A stretch of 64,000 nt of DNA from CAKSFT01 sp045544615 (GTDB taxonomy: Bacteria; Bacillota; Clostridia; UBA1381): NCBI GenBank assembly GCA_045544615.1, contig JAZPZI010000022.1, forward strand, positions 1 to 64,000. The letters run 5' to 3'. Below, in pieces: positions 43,720 to 52,169 of this stretch. The position numbers and the translations under genes were made by a program. How positions within the stretch are numbered: position 1 is the stretch's first letter; every line of letters starts with the position of its first letter. The notes under the pieces were generated by a model. That model was not told the DNA's origin and searched no databases. It saw only the letters and a list, made by a program, of their open reading frames with translations.

Positions 43720-44760
43720 ATGGATAAGGAAAATCTTACACCAAACGAAGAACTTGAAACAACTGAAGAAATCACAGAAGTTGTTGAAGATGTTGTTGAA
43801 GAAATCAAAGAAACTGCAGAAGCTGTGACAGATGCTGCTATAGAAGAAGTTGAAGAATTTACAGAGGAAGTAGCAGAAGATTCAGAAGACCTGCTCGCAT
43901 CAATGCGCGAACAGTTCAGCGAGGAATATCCCGAAGTCGCAGAAGAAATTGAAGAAATCGCAGAGGATATAAAGAAAAAGACATCGGGCGGTGCAATCGC
44001 AGCTATCGTGGCTTTGATCGTTGTAATCATCGCACTCGGCGCACTTCTTTTTACAAGCCTTTTTGTGAACAAGTATAACCATGCAGGATTTTTGAATACA
44101 TCAGGCACAACCATCGGCGATTACTGCGCAGAATATGAATATAGCTTTGACGAATTGAAGGAAGCCTGGGGCTTACCTGCAGATATGCCGGAGAGCACAT
44201 ACATGAATGCAGCTATCGCATTTATGCCGATAAAGACATACGCTGCACTCTATTACACAGACTTCGCAACAGTTAAGGAAGCATACCAGCTCCCTGAAAC
44301 TATCCCACAAAGACCTTTGACAATCTGGGAAAAGATTAAGGCTATCTTTGTAAAAGAACAGGTTCCCGTAACAGAAGACACCACATGGGGTGATGTTATG
44401 GATAACACCACACTTGGTCTTTTGTTCCCTGACTTTGAGGTTATCAAGGAACACTATGAGCTTGGTGATGAAATAACAACCGATATGCTCTTTGGTGAGA
44501 TCAGAGAAGTAATTGAAAAGAAGGATATCGCATTCCGCAAGGAACAGGAAAAGCTTGAAGCTGAAAACGAGGTTGAAAACGAAAACCCTGAAACTGAAGC
44601 TACAGAGGGCGAAGACGCAGTTGTAGAGACTGAAGGCGAAACCGAAAGTGCTCCGGAAGCTGAAAGCACAGCCACAGAAGAAGCTCAGGTAGTTACCGAG
44701 GAAGCTCCTGAAGAAGAAACTGTAGGCGAAAACCCTGAATTAGATAAATCAGGCAACTAA
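43720..44760 (+). CDS. Acidic envelope protein B with repeated helical module
   Basis: 346 residues. A long Glu-rich N-terminus (~1-88, coiled coil) precedes a membrane helix (~92-115). Three modules follow: FDELKEAWGLPADMPESTY, FATVKEAYQLPETIPQRPLT and FEVIKEHYELGDEITTDML, each with the pattern F-x3-KE-x-(W/Y)-x-L-x3-(I/M)-(P/T). A low-complexity Glu/Thr/Ala tail (~270-346) ends it. It is related to the protein at 42392 and may be its partner. Function unknown. Confidence 0.7.
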   Translation: MDKENLTPNEELETTEEITEVVEDVVEEIKETAEAVTDAAIEEVEEFTEEVAEDSEDLLASMREQFSEEYPEVAEEIEEIAEDIKKKTSGGAIAAIVALIVVIIALGALLFTSLFVNKYNHAGFLNTSGTTIGDYCAEYEYSFDELKEAWGLPADMPESTYMNAAIAFMPIKTYAALYYTDFATVKEAYQLPETIPQRPLTIWEKIKAIFVKEQVPVTEDTTWGDVMDNTTLGLLFPDFEVIKEHYELGDEITTDMLFGEIREVIEKKDIAFRKEQEKLEAENEVENENPETEATEGEDAVVETEGETESAPEAESTATEEAQVVTEEAPEEETVGENPELDKSGN

Positions 44761-44837
44761 GTGGGATGTTAAAGCTTGCGGAACGCAAGAAATCTTGCTA
44801 CCAACAAAGCTTTTTCTAAAACAATAGATTATTAAAA

Positions 44838-44870
44838 AATGGCGAGAAAACCTTGGGTTTTCTTGCCATT
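44838..44870 (+). terminator. Hairpin upstream of hisH
   Basis: AATGGCGAGAAAACC-TTG-GGTTTTCTTGCCATT, a long stem with one mismatch and weak T tract. It may terminate the envelope-protein transcript. Confidence 0.5.
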
Positions 44871-44900
44871 ACTTGCTTTTGTCAAACTTCGGAGGAACTT

Positions 44901-45506
44901 ATGATTGCAATAATAGACTATGGTGCAGGGAATCTGCACAGCGTAAAAAATGCACTCGACTCGCTCGGTGCAGAATCAAAAATCACAAAAGATGCCAACG
45001 ACATACTCTCTGCCGATAAGGTTATTCTACCCGGCGTGGGTGCATTCGGTGATGCTATGGCATCGCTTGAAGCATCGGGACTCGTTGATGCAATAAAAAC
45101 AGTAATTGCCCGAAAAACTCCATTTTTAGGAATATGTCTCGGTATGCAGTTACTCTTTAACGAGAGCGAGGAAACACCGGGTGTTGATGGGCTCGGCATA
45201 TTCGGCGGAAAGATAGTAAAAATCCCCAACAAAGAGGGTTTGAAAATTCCGCATATGGGTTGGAACAGCCTTGAATTTCCGAAAGAATCACGGGTATTTT
45301 CAAATCTCGACACCGACCCCTATGTGTACTTTGTACACTCGTATTACCTTGAGCCTGACGATTTTAACATCGTTTCTGCATATACAACCTATGGCAAAAA
45401 GCTCTCGGTCGCAGTCGAGGAAGACAATGTGTTTTTGATGCAGTTCCATCCCGAAAAAAGCGGCGATGTGGGCCTGAAAATCCTCAGAAACTTTATAAAT
45501 CTTTGA
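44901..45506 (+). CDS. hisH: Imidazole glycerol phosphate synthase subunit HisH
   Basis: The glutaminase subunit that feeds ammonia to HisF in histidine and purine-by-product synthesis. 201 residues of class I glutamine amidotransferase: IIDYGAGNLHSV at the N-terminus, the nucleophile Cys in LGICLGMQLLF, and the His/Glu pair in QFHPEKSG. ATG 44901 has CGGAGG 5 nt upstream; the frame extends 16 codons further without a site. Only hisF accompanies it. Confidence 0.95.
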   Translation: MIAIIDYGAGNLHSVKNALDSLGAESKITKDANDILSADKVILPGVGAFGDAMASLEASGLVDAIKTVIARKTPFLGICLGMQLLFNESEETPGVDGLGIFGGKIVKIPNKEGLKIPHMGWNSLEFPKESRVFSNLDTDPYVYFVHSYYLEPDDFNIVSAYTTYGKKLSVAVEEDNVFLMQFHPEKSGDVGLKILRNFINL

Positions 45507-45524
45507 TTTGGGAGGTATGGATAT

Positions 45525-46280
45525 ATGTATGCAAAAAGAATAATCCCCTGCCTTGATGTCAAGGACGGAAGAGTTGTAAAAGGCGTAAACTTTGTAAACC
45601 TGATCGATGCGGGAGACCCTGTTGAGACAGCAAAGGCATATAACAAAGCGGGTGCAGACGAGCTTGTTTTTCTCGATATCACCGCATCAAGCGATAACCG
45701 CAACACCGTTGTCGATATGGTAAAAAGAGTTGCCCGTGAGGTGTTTATCCCATTTACGGTCGGCGGCGGAATAAGAACGGTTGAGAACTTTTCAGAAATA
45801 CTAAACGCCGGTGCCGACAAGGTATCTGTAAACTCTGCGGCAATCAAAAACCCGGCACTCATAAGCGATGCCGCCAAGAAATTCGGCTCACAGTGTGTTG
45901 TTGTGGCAATAGATGCCAAAAAAAGCGGAGATAGCTGGGAAGTATTTTTAAATGGCGGTAGAGTAAATACAGGTCTTGATGCAATAGAATGGGCAAAAAA
46001 GGCAGAATCACTCGGTGCAGGCGAGATTTTGCTTACAAGCATGGATGCTGACGGCACCAAGGCAGGCTATGACATCGAGCTTACCCGCCGCATCTCGGAG
46101 GCGGTGAATATCCCTGTTATCGCATCGGGCGGTGCAGGAGCTTTAGAGCATTTCAGGGACGCATTTACTCTCGGAAAAGCCGATGCAGTTCTTGCCGCAA
46201 GCCTTTTCCATTTCAATGAGATTAAAATTTCCGATTTGAAAATGTACCTAAAGGAAAACGGAATAAATACAAGAATGTAA
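45525..46280 (+). CDS. hisF: Imidazole glycerol phosphate synthase subunit HisF
   Basis: The cyclase TIM barrel that forms IGP and AICAR. 251 residues: RIIPCLDVKDGRVVKGVNF contains the first catalytic Asp, TVGGGIRTVE and ILLTSMDADGTKAGYD (second Asp) the phosphate and catalytic loops, and ASGGAGALEHF the C-terminal phosphate site. All residues match canonical HisF rather than the surface-sugar paralogues. GGGAGG precedes the ATG. Confidence 0.96.
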   Translation: MYAKRIIPCLDVKDGRVVKGVNFVNLIDAGDPVETAKAYNKAGADELVFLDITASSDNRNTVVDMVKRVAREVFIPFTVGGGIRTVENFSEILNAGADKVSVNSAAIKNPALISDAAKKFGSQCVVVAIDAKKSGDSWEVFLNGGRVNTGLDAIEWAKKAESLGAGEILLTSMDADGTKAGYDIELTRRISEAVNIPVIASGGAGALEHFRDAFTLGKADAVLAASLFHFNEIKISDLKMYLKENGINTRM

Positions 46281-46283
46281 ACG

Positions 46284-46313
46284 AAAAAAGCACCTTGGAT
46301 GGGGTGCTTTTTT
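46284..46313 (+). terminator. hisHF terminator
   Basis: AAAAAAGCACC-TTGGAT-GGGGTGCTTTTTT. Confidence 0.85.
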
Positions 46314-46494
46314 CAATTTGATATGTATAGGATAAAAGGGTAGAATGTAATTTCCTTCTACAAGAATTATTATAGCATACATTATTATATAATGCAAGCC
46401 TTTTTTTGAATATATTGGGGATTTTTTAAAAATATTTTATTTCAAACCACAATATGTTCGATTTTTCCGTTTTTTGACAATCTTTGCAGACAAG

Positions 46495-46524
46495 TTGACA
46501 ATCGCTTCAGAGCTATGGTAAAAT
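46495..46524 (+). promoter_or_regulatory. Promoter of the secreted-protein pair
   Basis: TTGACA and TAAAAT with 18 nt between, TGG before the -10. It lies 29 nt before the ATG at 46553. Confidence 0.6.
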
Positions 46525-46552
46525 AATCTTATGAAATATAAGGAGATTTGCT

Positions 46553-47530
46553 ATGAAAAAAATACTCTCATCAGCACTTGCAGTATTGGTTTTAATATCC
46601 TCTGCCTATGCTGAAAAAATATTTGTTACATATGATTCCTACGGCCTTATCGACTCGGTCGAGGTCTTTCGTGAAGACTTCAACTACCCGCTGGAAAAAG
46701 GCTACCGTGCTTTTATCTATGACCCGACCTGTGACTATAAGGAGCAATACTTTCCACAGCTTGAAAAGCCCGCAGAGCCGTCACTTCCGCCGATTTATCC
46801 GGAAGAGCGGTACTCTATGAGTGCGATTGCTCTTGTACGTCGTGCCTACGAAACCATGCGTGACGATGATTTTGTCACCGCAGTCGAGGTATTATACCAT
46901 AATAACGAAACAACCTTCTATATCCCGGAGGATGTTTACATCAACACCGCACCCGACATTTGCTCGGAGCTCGTCGGCAAATCAGCCGCATCACTCCGCC
47001 CGGGTGATGTTATAAATATTGCGGTAAGCTTTTCGGGAGTAATCGACGAGCTCAACCTCATCGCACGCATCCCTGTCGAGGATATCGCAAGCTCGGATGT
47101 CGACTATGGCAAATACTTCGAGGCGCTCTACGGCACCGACGGTTATGTATATTGGGCATACCAAAGCCACCCTACTCTGGAATTAAAAAAGCCACAAAAC
47201 CACTACTACAATGAGCAGTATCAGTTTGGCGTTATCCGGATGCTGAGAGACGATTGCTATCTCATCTCGGGCGAAGACGGGCATTGGATGAACCTTACCG
47301 ATGTGTATTTTAAGCCAAACACAATCGTCTACACCTGCGATGTCGCAAACAAGTTCAGGTGTTCGGTATCCGATATCTCGGCAATCCGTGAATCGCATAT
47401 TCCGGGCGACTGCTTCGACGACGATGGCAATGTAACAAGCTGGAGCAAGGATGGCGATTATGTATATGCACTCTCGAGAACAATCGCCGGCGAGGCGGTC
47501 GAGATTGTACTCTTTTATAACTTCAAATAG
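46553..47530 (+). CDS. Secreted protein of unknown function
   Basis: 325 residues with a signal peptide (KKILSSALAVLVLISSAYA). The mature protein is beta-rich and aromatic, with a Pro-rich segment (~75-85) and four cysteines (CDYKE, ICSEL, DDCYL, TCDVANKFRCS). No recognised catalytic motif. It is followed 63 nt later by another secreted protein with which it may be cotranscribed. Confidence 0.6.
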   Translation: MKKILSSALAVLVLISSAYAEKIFVTYDSYGLIDSVEVFREDFNYPLEKGYRAFIYDPTCDYKEQYFPQLEKPAEPSLPPIYPEERYSMSAIALVRRAYETMRDDDFVTAVEVLYHNNETTFYIPEDVYINTAPDICSELVGKSAASLRPGDVINIAVSFSGVIDELNLIARIPVEDIASSDVDYGKYFEALYGTDGYVYWAYQSHPTLELKKPQNHYYNEQYQFGVIRMLRDDCYLISGEDGHWMNLTDVYFKPNTIVYTCDVANKFRCSVSDISAIRESHIPGDCFDDDGNVTSWSKDGDYVYALSRTIAGEAVEIVLFYNFK

Positions 47531-47593
47531 TTGTTTAACCCGTACTTTTTCGGGTATATATGAATAAACCAAAAAATTGAAAGGATGAATTTT

Positions 47594-49063
47594 ATGAAAA
47601 AAATATTATCAGCAGTTATAGCACTTTCGATGTCACTTTCATCATTCGTGGCATTTGCAAAAGAATCACCGTCGCTCGACTTTTTGAAAGACTGGTACTC
47701 TTTGGAAAAGACATCAACTTCGCAAACAGCAGGAAGCTTCGAGGCAACACTCAATAAGCCTTTGGAGATCCTCGATGTTATCAATACCTCGCCTGTTGAC
47801 AACTACATTGACCTCAAGACATTCGTCGAAGGCCTCTTTGACTCAACCTTTACCTTCACCACAAAGCAGAAGGTTGAGAATAATGGAAAAAAGGCAGCAC
47901 AGGAAGTGCACTTTACCTCGGAAAATCCTATCATAGTTAACGATAACCTCAACCTTGATGTTGCATCAAAGCTCTCGTACTGGGCAGATATTGACTTTGA
48001 GAACCCCGAAAACTCCGAGATGATTTTCTCCTGGCCATTCGGGGCAAAGTACATCACAATCCCGTTTGATGAGCTACTCTCCGATGAGGAAATCCCGGAA
48101 TTCACCGCATTTGCACCGGGTAGCGATGAGTATAATCAGCTTGTTGATTTGTTGATCGATTGCACCGAAAAGCACGCAACCATCACAGGCAACAGCTCAA
48201 AGGTTACTGTCACCTTTACCGATGCAGGACTCAAGATGTTCTTTGCAGACTATATCCTCGGTTGTATCGAGCTCGGCACTAAACTCTCGGACGAAGAGTA
48301 CCCCGAAGATTATATGGACGAAATCAAAGCTGAATTGGAGCCATTTGCAGAGGTTATGAGAAAGGTTACCTTCTTTGCAAAGGACGCACTTGTAATGGAA
48401 TTTTCATTAGACAGCAAAGGCAGAATTTCAAAGGAAGTTGCAACCCTGAATGTCGACCTCAATGTATATGACATAATAAAATCATTTGACAGTGAGGCGG
48501 ACACCTTCGGTCTTACAAAGGCCAATTCCGACATTGACTTCACATTCACATCGATAAGTAATATTCAGTATAGCGACAGCAAAATTATAAAACCGGTTCT
48601 CGACGATAAAAACAGCATCACAATTATGGAGTATTTTGACCCATACTACTACGACGAGCCAGAGGTTATCGAGCCTGTGGAGTACTACAGCAAGTTCGTT
48701 TGGACCGATATTAACGAGGCATTCTTCCTGGTTGAGAGTTATATCCCGGTTAGAAATCTCCTCGAGAGCTTTGACTATGAAATCGGATTCGAAAACGGTA
48801 TGATTACAGCAAGCTCTGAATCAAACTATGCTCTTTATGATAATCTGAAGCTCTCTGTCGGCTCACCGTACATTATAACCGATAAGGGTACAGTAACACT
48901 CTCTTCCCCGATTGTGCTTTTAAATAATGTGACATATATTTCTCTAAATGATGCGGAAGCTCTTATGCAGTCGACTGCACAAAGATATAGCTTTAACTTT
49001 GACTCCAAAAAAGGCAGTTTGACCCTTGAGCGAATCCAGCAAGAGGAAGATTTTGCGAAATAA
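47594..49063 (+). CDS. Secreted protein with C-terminal stalk-like domain
   Basis: 489 residues. The signal peptide (KKILSAVIALSMSLSSFVAFA) is followed by a large domain (~25-355) without a match I recognise. The C-terminal ~100 residues (from EAFFLVESYIPVRNLLESFD to YSFNFDSKKGSLTLER) follow the pattern of copper-amine-oxidase-N stalk domains, as in the protein at 40657. AAAGGATG lies upstream of ATG 47594. Confidence 0.65.
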   Translation: MKKILSAVIALSMSLSSFVAFAKESPSLDFLKDWYSLEKTSTSQTAGSFEATLNKPLEILDVINTSPVDNYIDLKTFVEGLFDSTFTFTTKQKVENNGKKAAQEVHFTSENPIIVNDNLNLDVASKLSYWADIDFENPENSEMIFSWPFGAKYITIPFDELLSDEEIPEFTAFAPGSDEYNQLVDLLIDCTEKHATITGNSSKVTVTFTDAGLKMFFADYILGCIELGTKLSDEEYPEDYMDEIKAELEPFAEVMRKVTFFAKDALVMEFSLDSKGRISKEVATLNVDLNVYDIIKSFDSEADTFGLTKANSDIDFTFTSISNIQYSDSKIIKPVLDDKNSITIMEYFDPYYYDEPEVIEPVEYYSKFVWTDINEAFFLVESYIPVRNLLESFDYEIGFENGMITASSESNYALYDNLKLSVGSPYIITDKGTVTLSSPIVLLNNVTYISLNDAEALMQSTAQRYSFNFDSKKGSLTLERIQQEEDFAK

Positions 49064-49072
49064 AAAAGACCT

Positions 49073-49106
49073 AAAAACCTCTGGGCTTATAACCCAGAGG
49101 TTTTTT
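49073..49106. terminator. Bidirectional terminator between convergent genes
   Basis: AAAAACCTCTGGG-CTTATAA-CCCAGAGGTTTTTT between the secreted protein and the CapA gene. Confidence 0.9.
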
Positions 49107-49117
49107 ACATCTTCTTT

Positions 49118-50176
49118 TTAGTACGGCAACTCTCTCATACCCTGCATAAAGTCCAGGACAATTTGTTTTTCGGTCTCATCCACAATCGGTGCAGGTTGAT
49201 AGTTATTGATCTCACCCGTATAAACATAACACGGGATTAGCTCCCACAACTTGGTTTTGAGTTCACCCTCATTCGTAATCTTCAAAGTAAGCTGGTATAT
49301 AACCGTTCTGTTTTCCGGGCGCTTTCCGTGTCCGAAACAGAAATTACCCATAGAATATATAATGTCGACTCCGTTATAGTTCTCCATAGGTTGCAAAACG
49401 TGCGGATGATTTCCAACAACCAAGTCTGCACCTGCATCAACAAGCTTTCGTGATGCATTTATTCGCCATTGCTCCGGCTTATGTACCCTTTCCTTGCCAC
49501 CGTGGTAATATACAATCTGGAAGTCGGAATTTGCTTCTTCCTTTTGAATCCTTGCTATAATATCTCTTGACTGCCAGTCCGACCAAAGCCCGTGGCATAT
49601 CACCGCAATCCTGTAACCGTTCTTTTCAAGGTAGAATGTCTTATCGTTTGTGCCATATAACAAGCCTGCCGCCTCAACCGCAGCTATGGTATCCTGTCTT
49701 CCCTTTTCACCGTAATCTCCGTAATGGTTGTTCGCAAGCGATACCGCCTCGACGCTCGATGAGGTCAGGATGTCGGTATTTGATGCTTTTGAATAATACC
49801 AATATGCAGGGCTGTGGTCCTTGCTTATTTTTTGCAGTTTGTTATCGGATAAAACCGTTTCAAGATTAACTATTGTATAATCGTCTTTTTCAAAAATAGG
49901 TGCAACCTTTTCCAGAAAATAAGTAGGCGGCTGATTATTGGTATATTCGTTAAAGCTACCCGCCGTTGTCTGATTCTCGGGCGATGCCAGGAGACAATCG
50001 CCTGTGAAGGTCACAACAAAATCAAACACTTTTGTCTCTTCTGCTTTTTCCTCCACAATCTCAACAACTTCTTCTGTCGGCGGCACATACTCCGGTGTAT
50101 ATATAAGATACCCGCCAAGCATACTGGCCATCATTATTAAAGATAAAGCAACTCTGGACACTCTGCTCTCCCCCAT
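49118..50176 (-). CDS. CapA-family (poly-gamma-glutamate synthesis-like) metallophosphatase protein
   Basis: 352 residues: an N-terminal membrane anchor (~7-26) and an extracellular calcineurin-like domain of the PGA_cap type. Metal-site motifs are FTGDCLLA (~58), IVNLETVLS (~97), SLANNHYGDYG (~144), VYYHGG (~222) and GNHPHVLQP (~254). Related proteins take part in poly-glutamate capsule export, but no capB/capC is nearby, so the substrate is open. Confidence 0.87.
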   Translation of the reverse strand: MGESRVSRVALSLIMMASMLGGYLIYTPEYVPPTEEVVEIVEEKAEETKVFDFVVTFTGDCLLASPENQTTAGSFNEYTNNQPPTYFLEKVAPIFEKDDYTIVNLETVLSDNKLQKISKDHSPAYWYYSKASNTDILTSSSVEAVSLANNHYGDYGEKGRQDTIAAVEAAGLLYGTNDKTFYLEKNGYRIAVICHGLWSDWQSRDIIARIQKEEANSDFQIVYYHGGKERVHKPEQWRINASRKLVDAGADLVVGNHPHVLQPMENYNGVDIIYSMGNFCFGHGKRPENRTVIYQLTLKITNEGELKTKLWELIPCYVYTGEINNYQPAPIVDETEKQIVLDFMQGMRELPY

Positions 50177-50255
50177 TTTTTAATCCTTTTTATTATCGTA
50201 ATACATTTGTCAGATTTTGTCAAGAAGAAGAGGAAAAAAAGGGAAATCGACACAT

Positions 50256-50290
50256 AAATCAAAACCCCCAAAGCATCAGCCTCGGGGGTT
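50256..50290 (-). terminator. rnpB terminator
   Basis: Minus-strand AACCCCCGAGG..GGGGGTT stem followed by TTTGATTT, directly after the RNA 3' end. Confidence 0.8.
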
Positions 50291-50298
50291 ATTTTCAT

Positions 50299-50637
50299 TT
50301 ATGAGCAAGTCTGTAAGCCGGGTTCTGTATTAGACGGTAATCTATCTGTGGCCTTTCGTTACCAAAAGGCTCAAGCCATCAGTCTGAAAACGCCGAGCAG
50401 GCTTAATTTTCAAGTCGATGTTGCTCCGGATGGGGTTTACACCGGGGAGTCGTTACCTGTCCCCGTGTGCGCTCTTACCGCACATTTCCACACTTACCGA
50501 TTTCTCGGCGTTTATTTTCTGTTGCACTATCCTTGGAGTCACCTCCACCGGCCGTTAGCCGGCATCCTTGCTCTCTGGAGCCCGGACTTTCCTCACGCAA
50601 AAATCTCTTTTGCCCGCCACCGTCTGACTTACTCAAC
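50299..50637 (-). ncRNA. rnpB: RNase P RNA (class A)
   Basis: The catalytic RNA that trims tRNA 5' leaders. On the minus strand the conserved GAGGAAAGTCCGGGCTCC lies ~35 nt from the 5' end and AGAACCCGGCTTACAGA near the 3' end. GGTAAGAGCGCAC and the P4 strand complement are also present. About 340 nt, with the P-arms of the ancestral (A) type as in many Clostridia. Its promoter overlaps the end of the small gene upstream. Confidence 0.95.
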
Positions 50638-50641
50638 CTTG

Positions 50642-50670
50642 ATTTTAGCAGATTTTTTATAGTTTGTCAA
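50642..50670 (-). promoter_or_regulatory. rnpB promoter
   Basis: Minus-strand TTGACA-17-TAAAAT. The -35 overlaps the stop codon of the 54-residue gene at 50667. Confidence 0.8.
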
Positions 50671-50831
50671 GCCAAAACATACAAAACCCCTGAAATACCT
50701 GACAAAACTGCAAGAACAATCAGCGCCACACCACCGAGGATGTTTTTGTTTTTGAAGCACCACATACTATAACTCAGAGTCCTTGTCTCCATTATCAGAA
50801 GAAGCAGGGCAAAAAGATAGAAAAATAACAT
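50667..50831 (-). CDS. 54-residue membrane protein at the end of the ger operon (CLC_0170-like)
   Basis: The ATG lies directly after the gerAC stop (TAAATG), so it is translationally coupled. The 54 residues have two hydrophobic segments (LLFFYLFALLLLIM and GGVALIVLAVLSGISGVLYV) joined by a short polar loop (CFKNKNI). Position and size match the small CLC_0170-type proteins seen with clostridial germinant receptor genes; that assignment is from context and topology, not from a search. Confidence 0.65.
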   Translation of the reverse strand: MLFFYLFALLLLIMETRTLSYSMWCFKNKNILGGVALIVLAVLSGISGVLYVLA

Positions 50832-52169
50832 TTACTGTCCCTCCCTGTTTTTGATAACCGCACCGGTTCTTCTGATTTTGAATTTGACATCAACAAAAAA
50901 ATCAGCAGTGCTGAACTTCTCTTTCCAGTCATAGTTTTCAAACTCATCGGTTGTAGAAAAAGCCTTTTTTGCATATGAACCAAATCCAACAATATCTGTC
51001 CCCAACTCTCTTGATGTTCTTTCTAAAAACTTCTCGACCGCACCCTTGATATATCCCGAGATTTCCTCCTCATAGTTATAAATATCCTCTTCAACAAAGT
51101 AATCGTCCGCCGCCGAAACAAGGCTTCCCTCATAGTAGAGCTTAACCCCGATTTTAGGATTTTTTCCATCAACCTCTACCGAGATTTTCGGCTTCTTTAT
51201 CTGTTGAGTTTGCATAACAACCGGGATATCGGAATTTCCGCAATAAAAAGTATTATAGCTATACTTGAAATTTCCGCAGAGCATATTATAAATCTCGCTC
51301 TCAATTCCACTCATTTTGGCAACCATTTTATCGTTTGAAAAAACAGCCATACCAAGTGTCTCGGTTTTATTATCCTTATTGGCAGAGATATCTCCCGCTG
51401 CGTAGTTCCTTAACATATACTCAAATCCCTCGAAATTCATATCGCTTGTACTTTTCGGGATTTCGATACTTTTCTCTTCGCTTTGCTGACTGCCTTTATC
51501 TCCGTCAGATTGTGATCCCCCGTCACTTTCTCCGCCCTGACTTTCTTTCTGTTTTGTGTCCCCTTTTTTACTTTTTGATACAAGGGGAAGTATGATATCC
51601 TTTTCATCCGAATCCATATAAAAATATGTGTGTTGCGAAGAAATTTTGGGGACTAACTCTGCAAAGCTGTTATCAAAAACAAGCTGATAGTATTTTACCG
51701 GGTTTATTTCCATCTCTGGCTTTACCTCGGCAAGATACTCCTTTGCCTTACCGTTTGAAATCGCAACAAACATATTTGGTCTAAGATCGTTCGAACGCTC
51801 GATAGTATAGATAAACCTGCTAATTCCTTCTTTTGCCAGTTCATCCGAAATTACAATAATCTTTGTGTGCGAAAGCTGAAACTTTTTGCTCACAAGATTG
51901 TTTGCGATATTTATTCCGCTATAAATGCTCGGTGCCTCAACCGTTACTATTCCGAGCGTTTCGGCGCCAGAGCCGCCTTGCTCACTGCTTCCGCCGCTAA
52001 TCTGTGCAGGCTTTGCAAACTGAACCGAAATTTCAAACTGACCATCTGTTTGGGCTTTGTCAACTCCGATTGCAACAACATATGCGTAATCATTTGGCTC
52101 GGTTGCGGCATTGCAGGCAGAGAGTATCAAAATGCAAATTAGTGTCCCTACTGTTTTTATTGTTTTCGT
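50832..52169 (-). CDS. gerAC: GerAC-type spore germination lipoprotein (Ger(x)C family)
   Basis: The lipid-anchored C subunit of a germinant receptor in the spore inner membrane. The unambiguous open part (from TTG 52130) already contains the lipobox LSAC five codons in. In phase upstream runs KTIKTVGTLICILILSAC, a complete signal sequence, whose first codon at 52169-52167 is ACG, 7 nt after a perfect AGGAGGG site inside gerAB. The C-terminal Ger(x)C domain ends with FKIRRTGAVI. The central part (~190-240) has a Ser/Gly/Asp-rich insert. Confidence 0.85.
   Translation of the reverse strand, partial: TKTIKTVGTLICILILSACNAATEPNDYAYVVAIGVDKAQTDGQFEISVQFAKPAQISGGSSEQGGSGAETLGIVTVEAPSIYSGINIANNLVSKKFQLSHTKIIVISDELAKEGISRFIYTIERSNDLRPNMFVAISNGKAKEYLAEVKPEMEINPVKYYQLVFDNSFAELVPKISSQHTYFYMDSDEKDIILPLVSKSKKGDTKQKESQGGESDGGSQSDGDKGSQQSEEKSIEIPKSTSDMNFEGFEYMLRNYAAGDISANKDNKTETLGMAVFSNDKMVAKMSGIESEIYNMLCGNFKYSYNTFYCGNSDIPVVMQTQQIKKPKISVEVDGKNPKIGVKLYYEGSLVSAADDYFVEEDIYNYEEEISGYIKGAVEKFLERTSRELGTDIVGFGSYAKKAFSTTDEFENYDWKEKFSTADFFVDVKFKIRRTGAVIKNREGQ

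Noticed and set aside
45389..46060. 223-residue antisense frame opposite hisF
   Set aside because: Ser/Phe/Thr-rich shadow of a strongly supported gene; no start signals.
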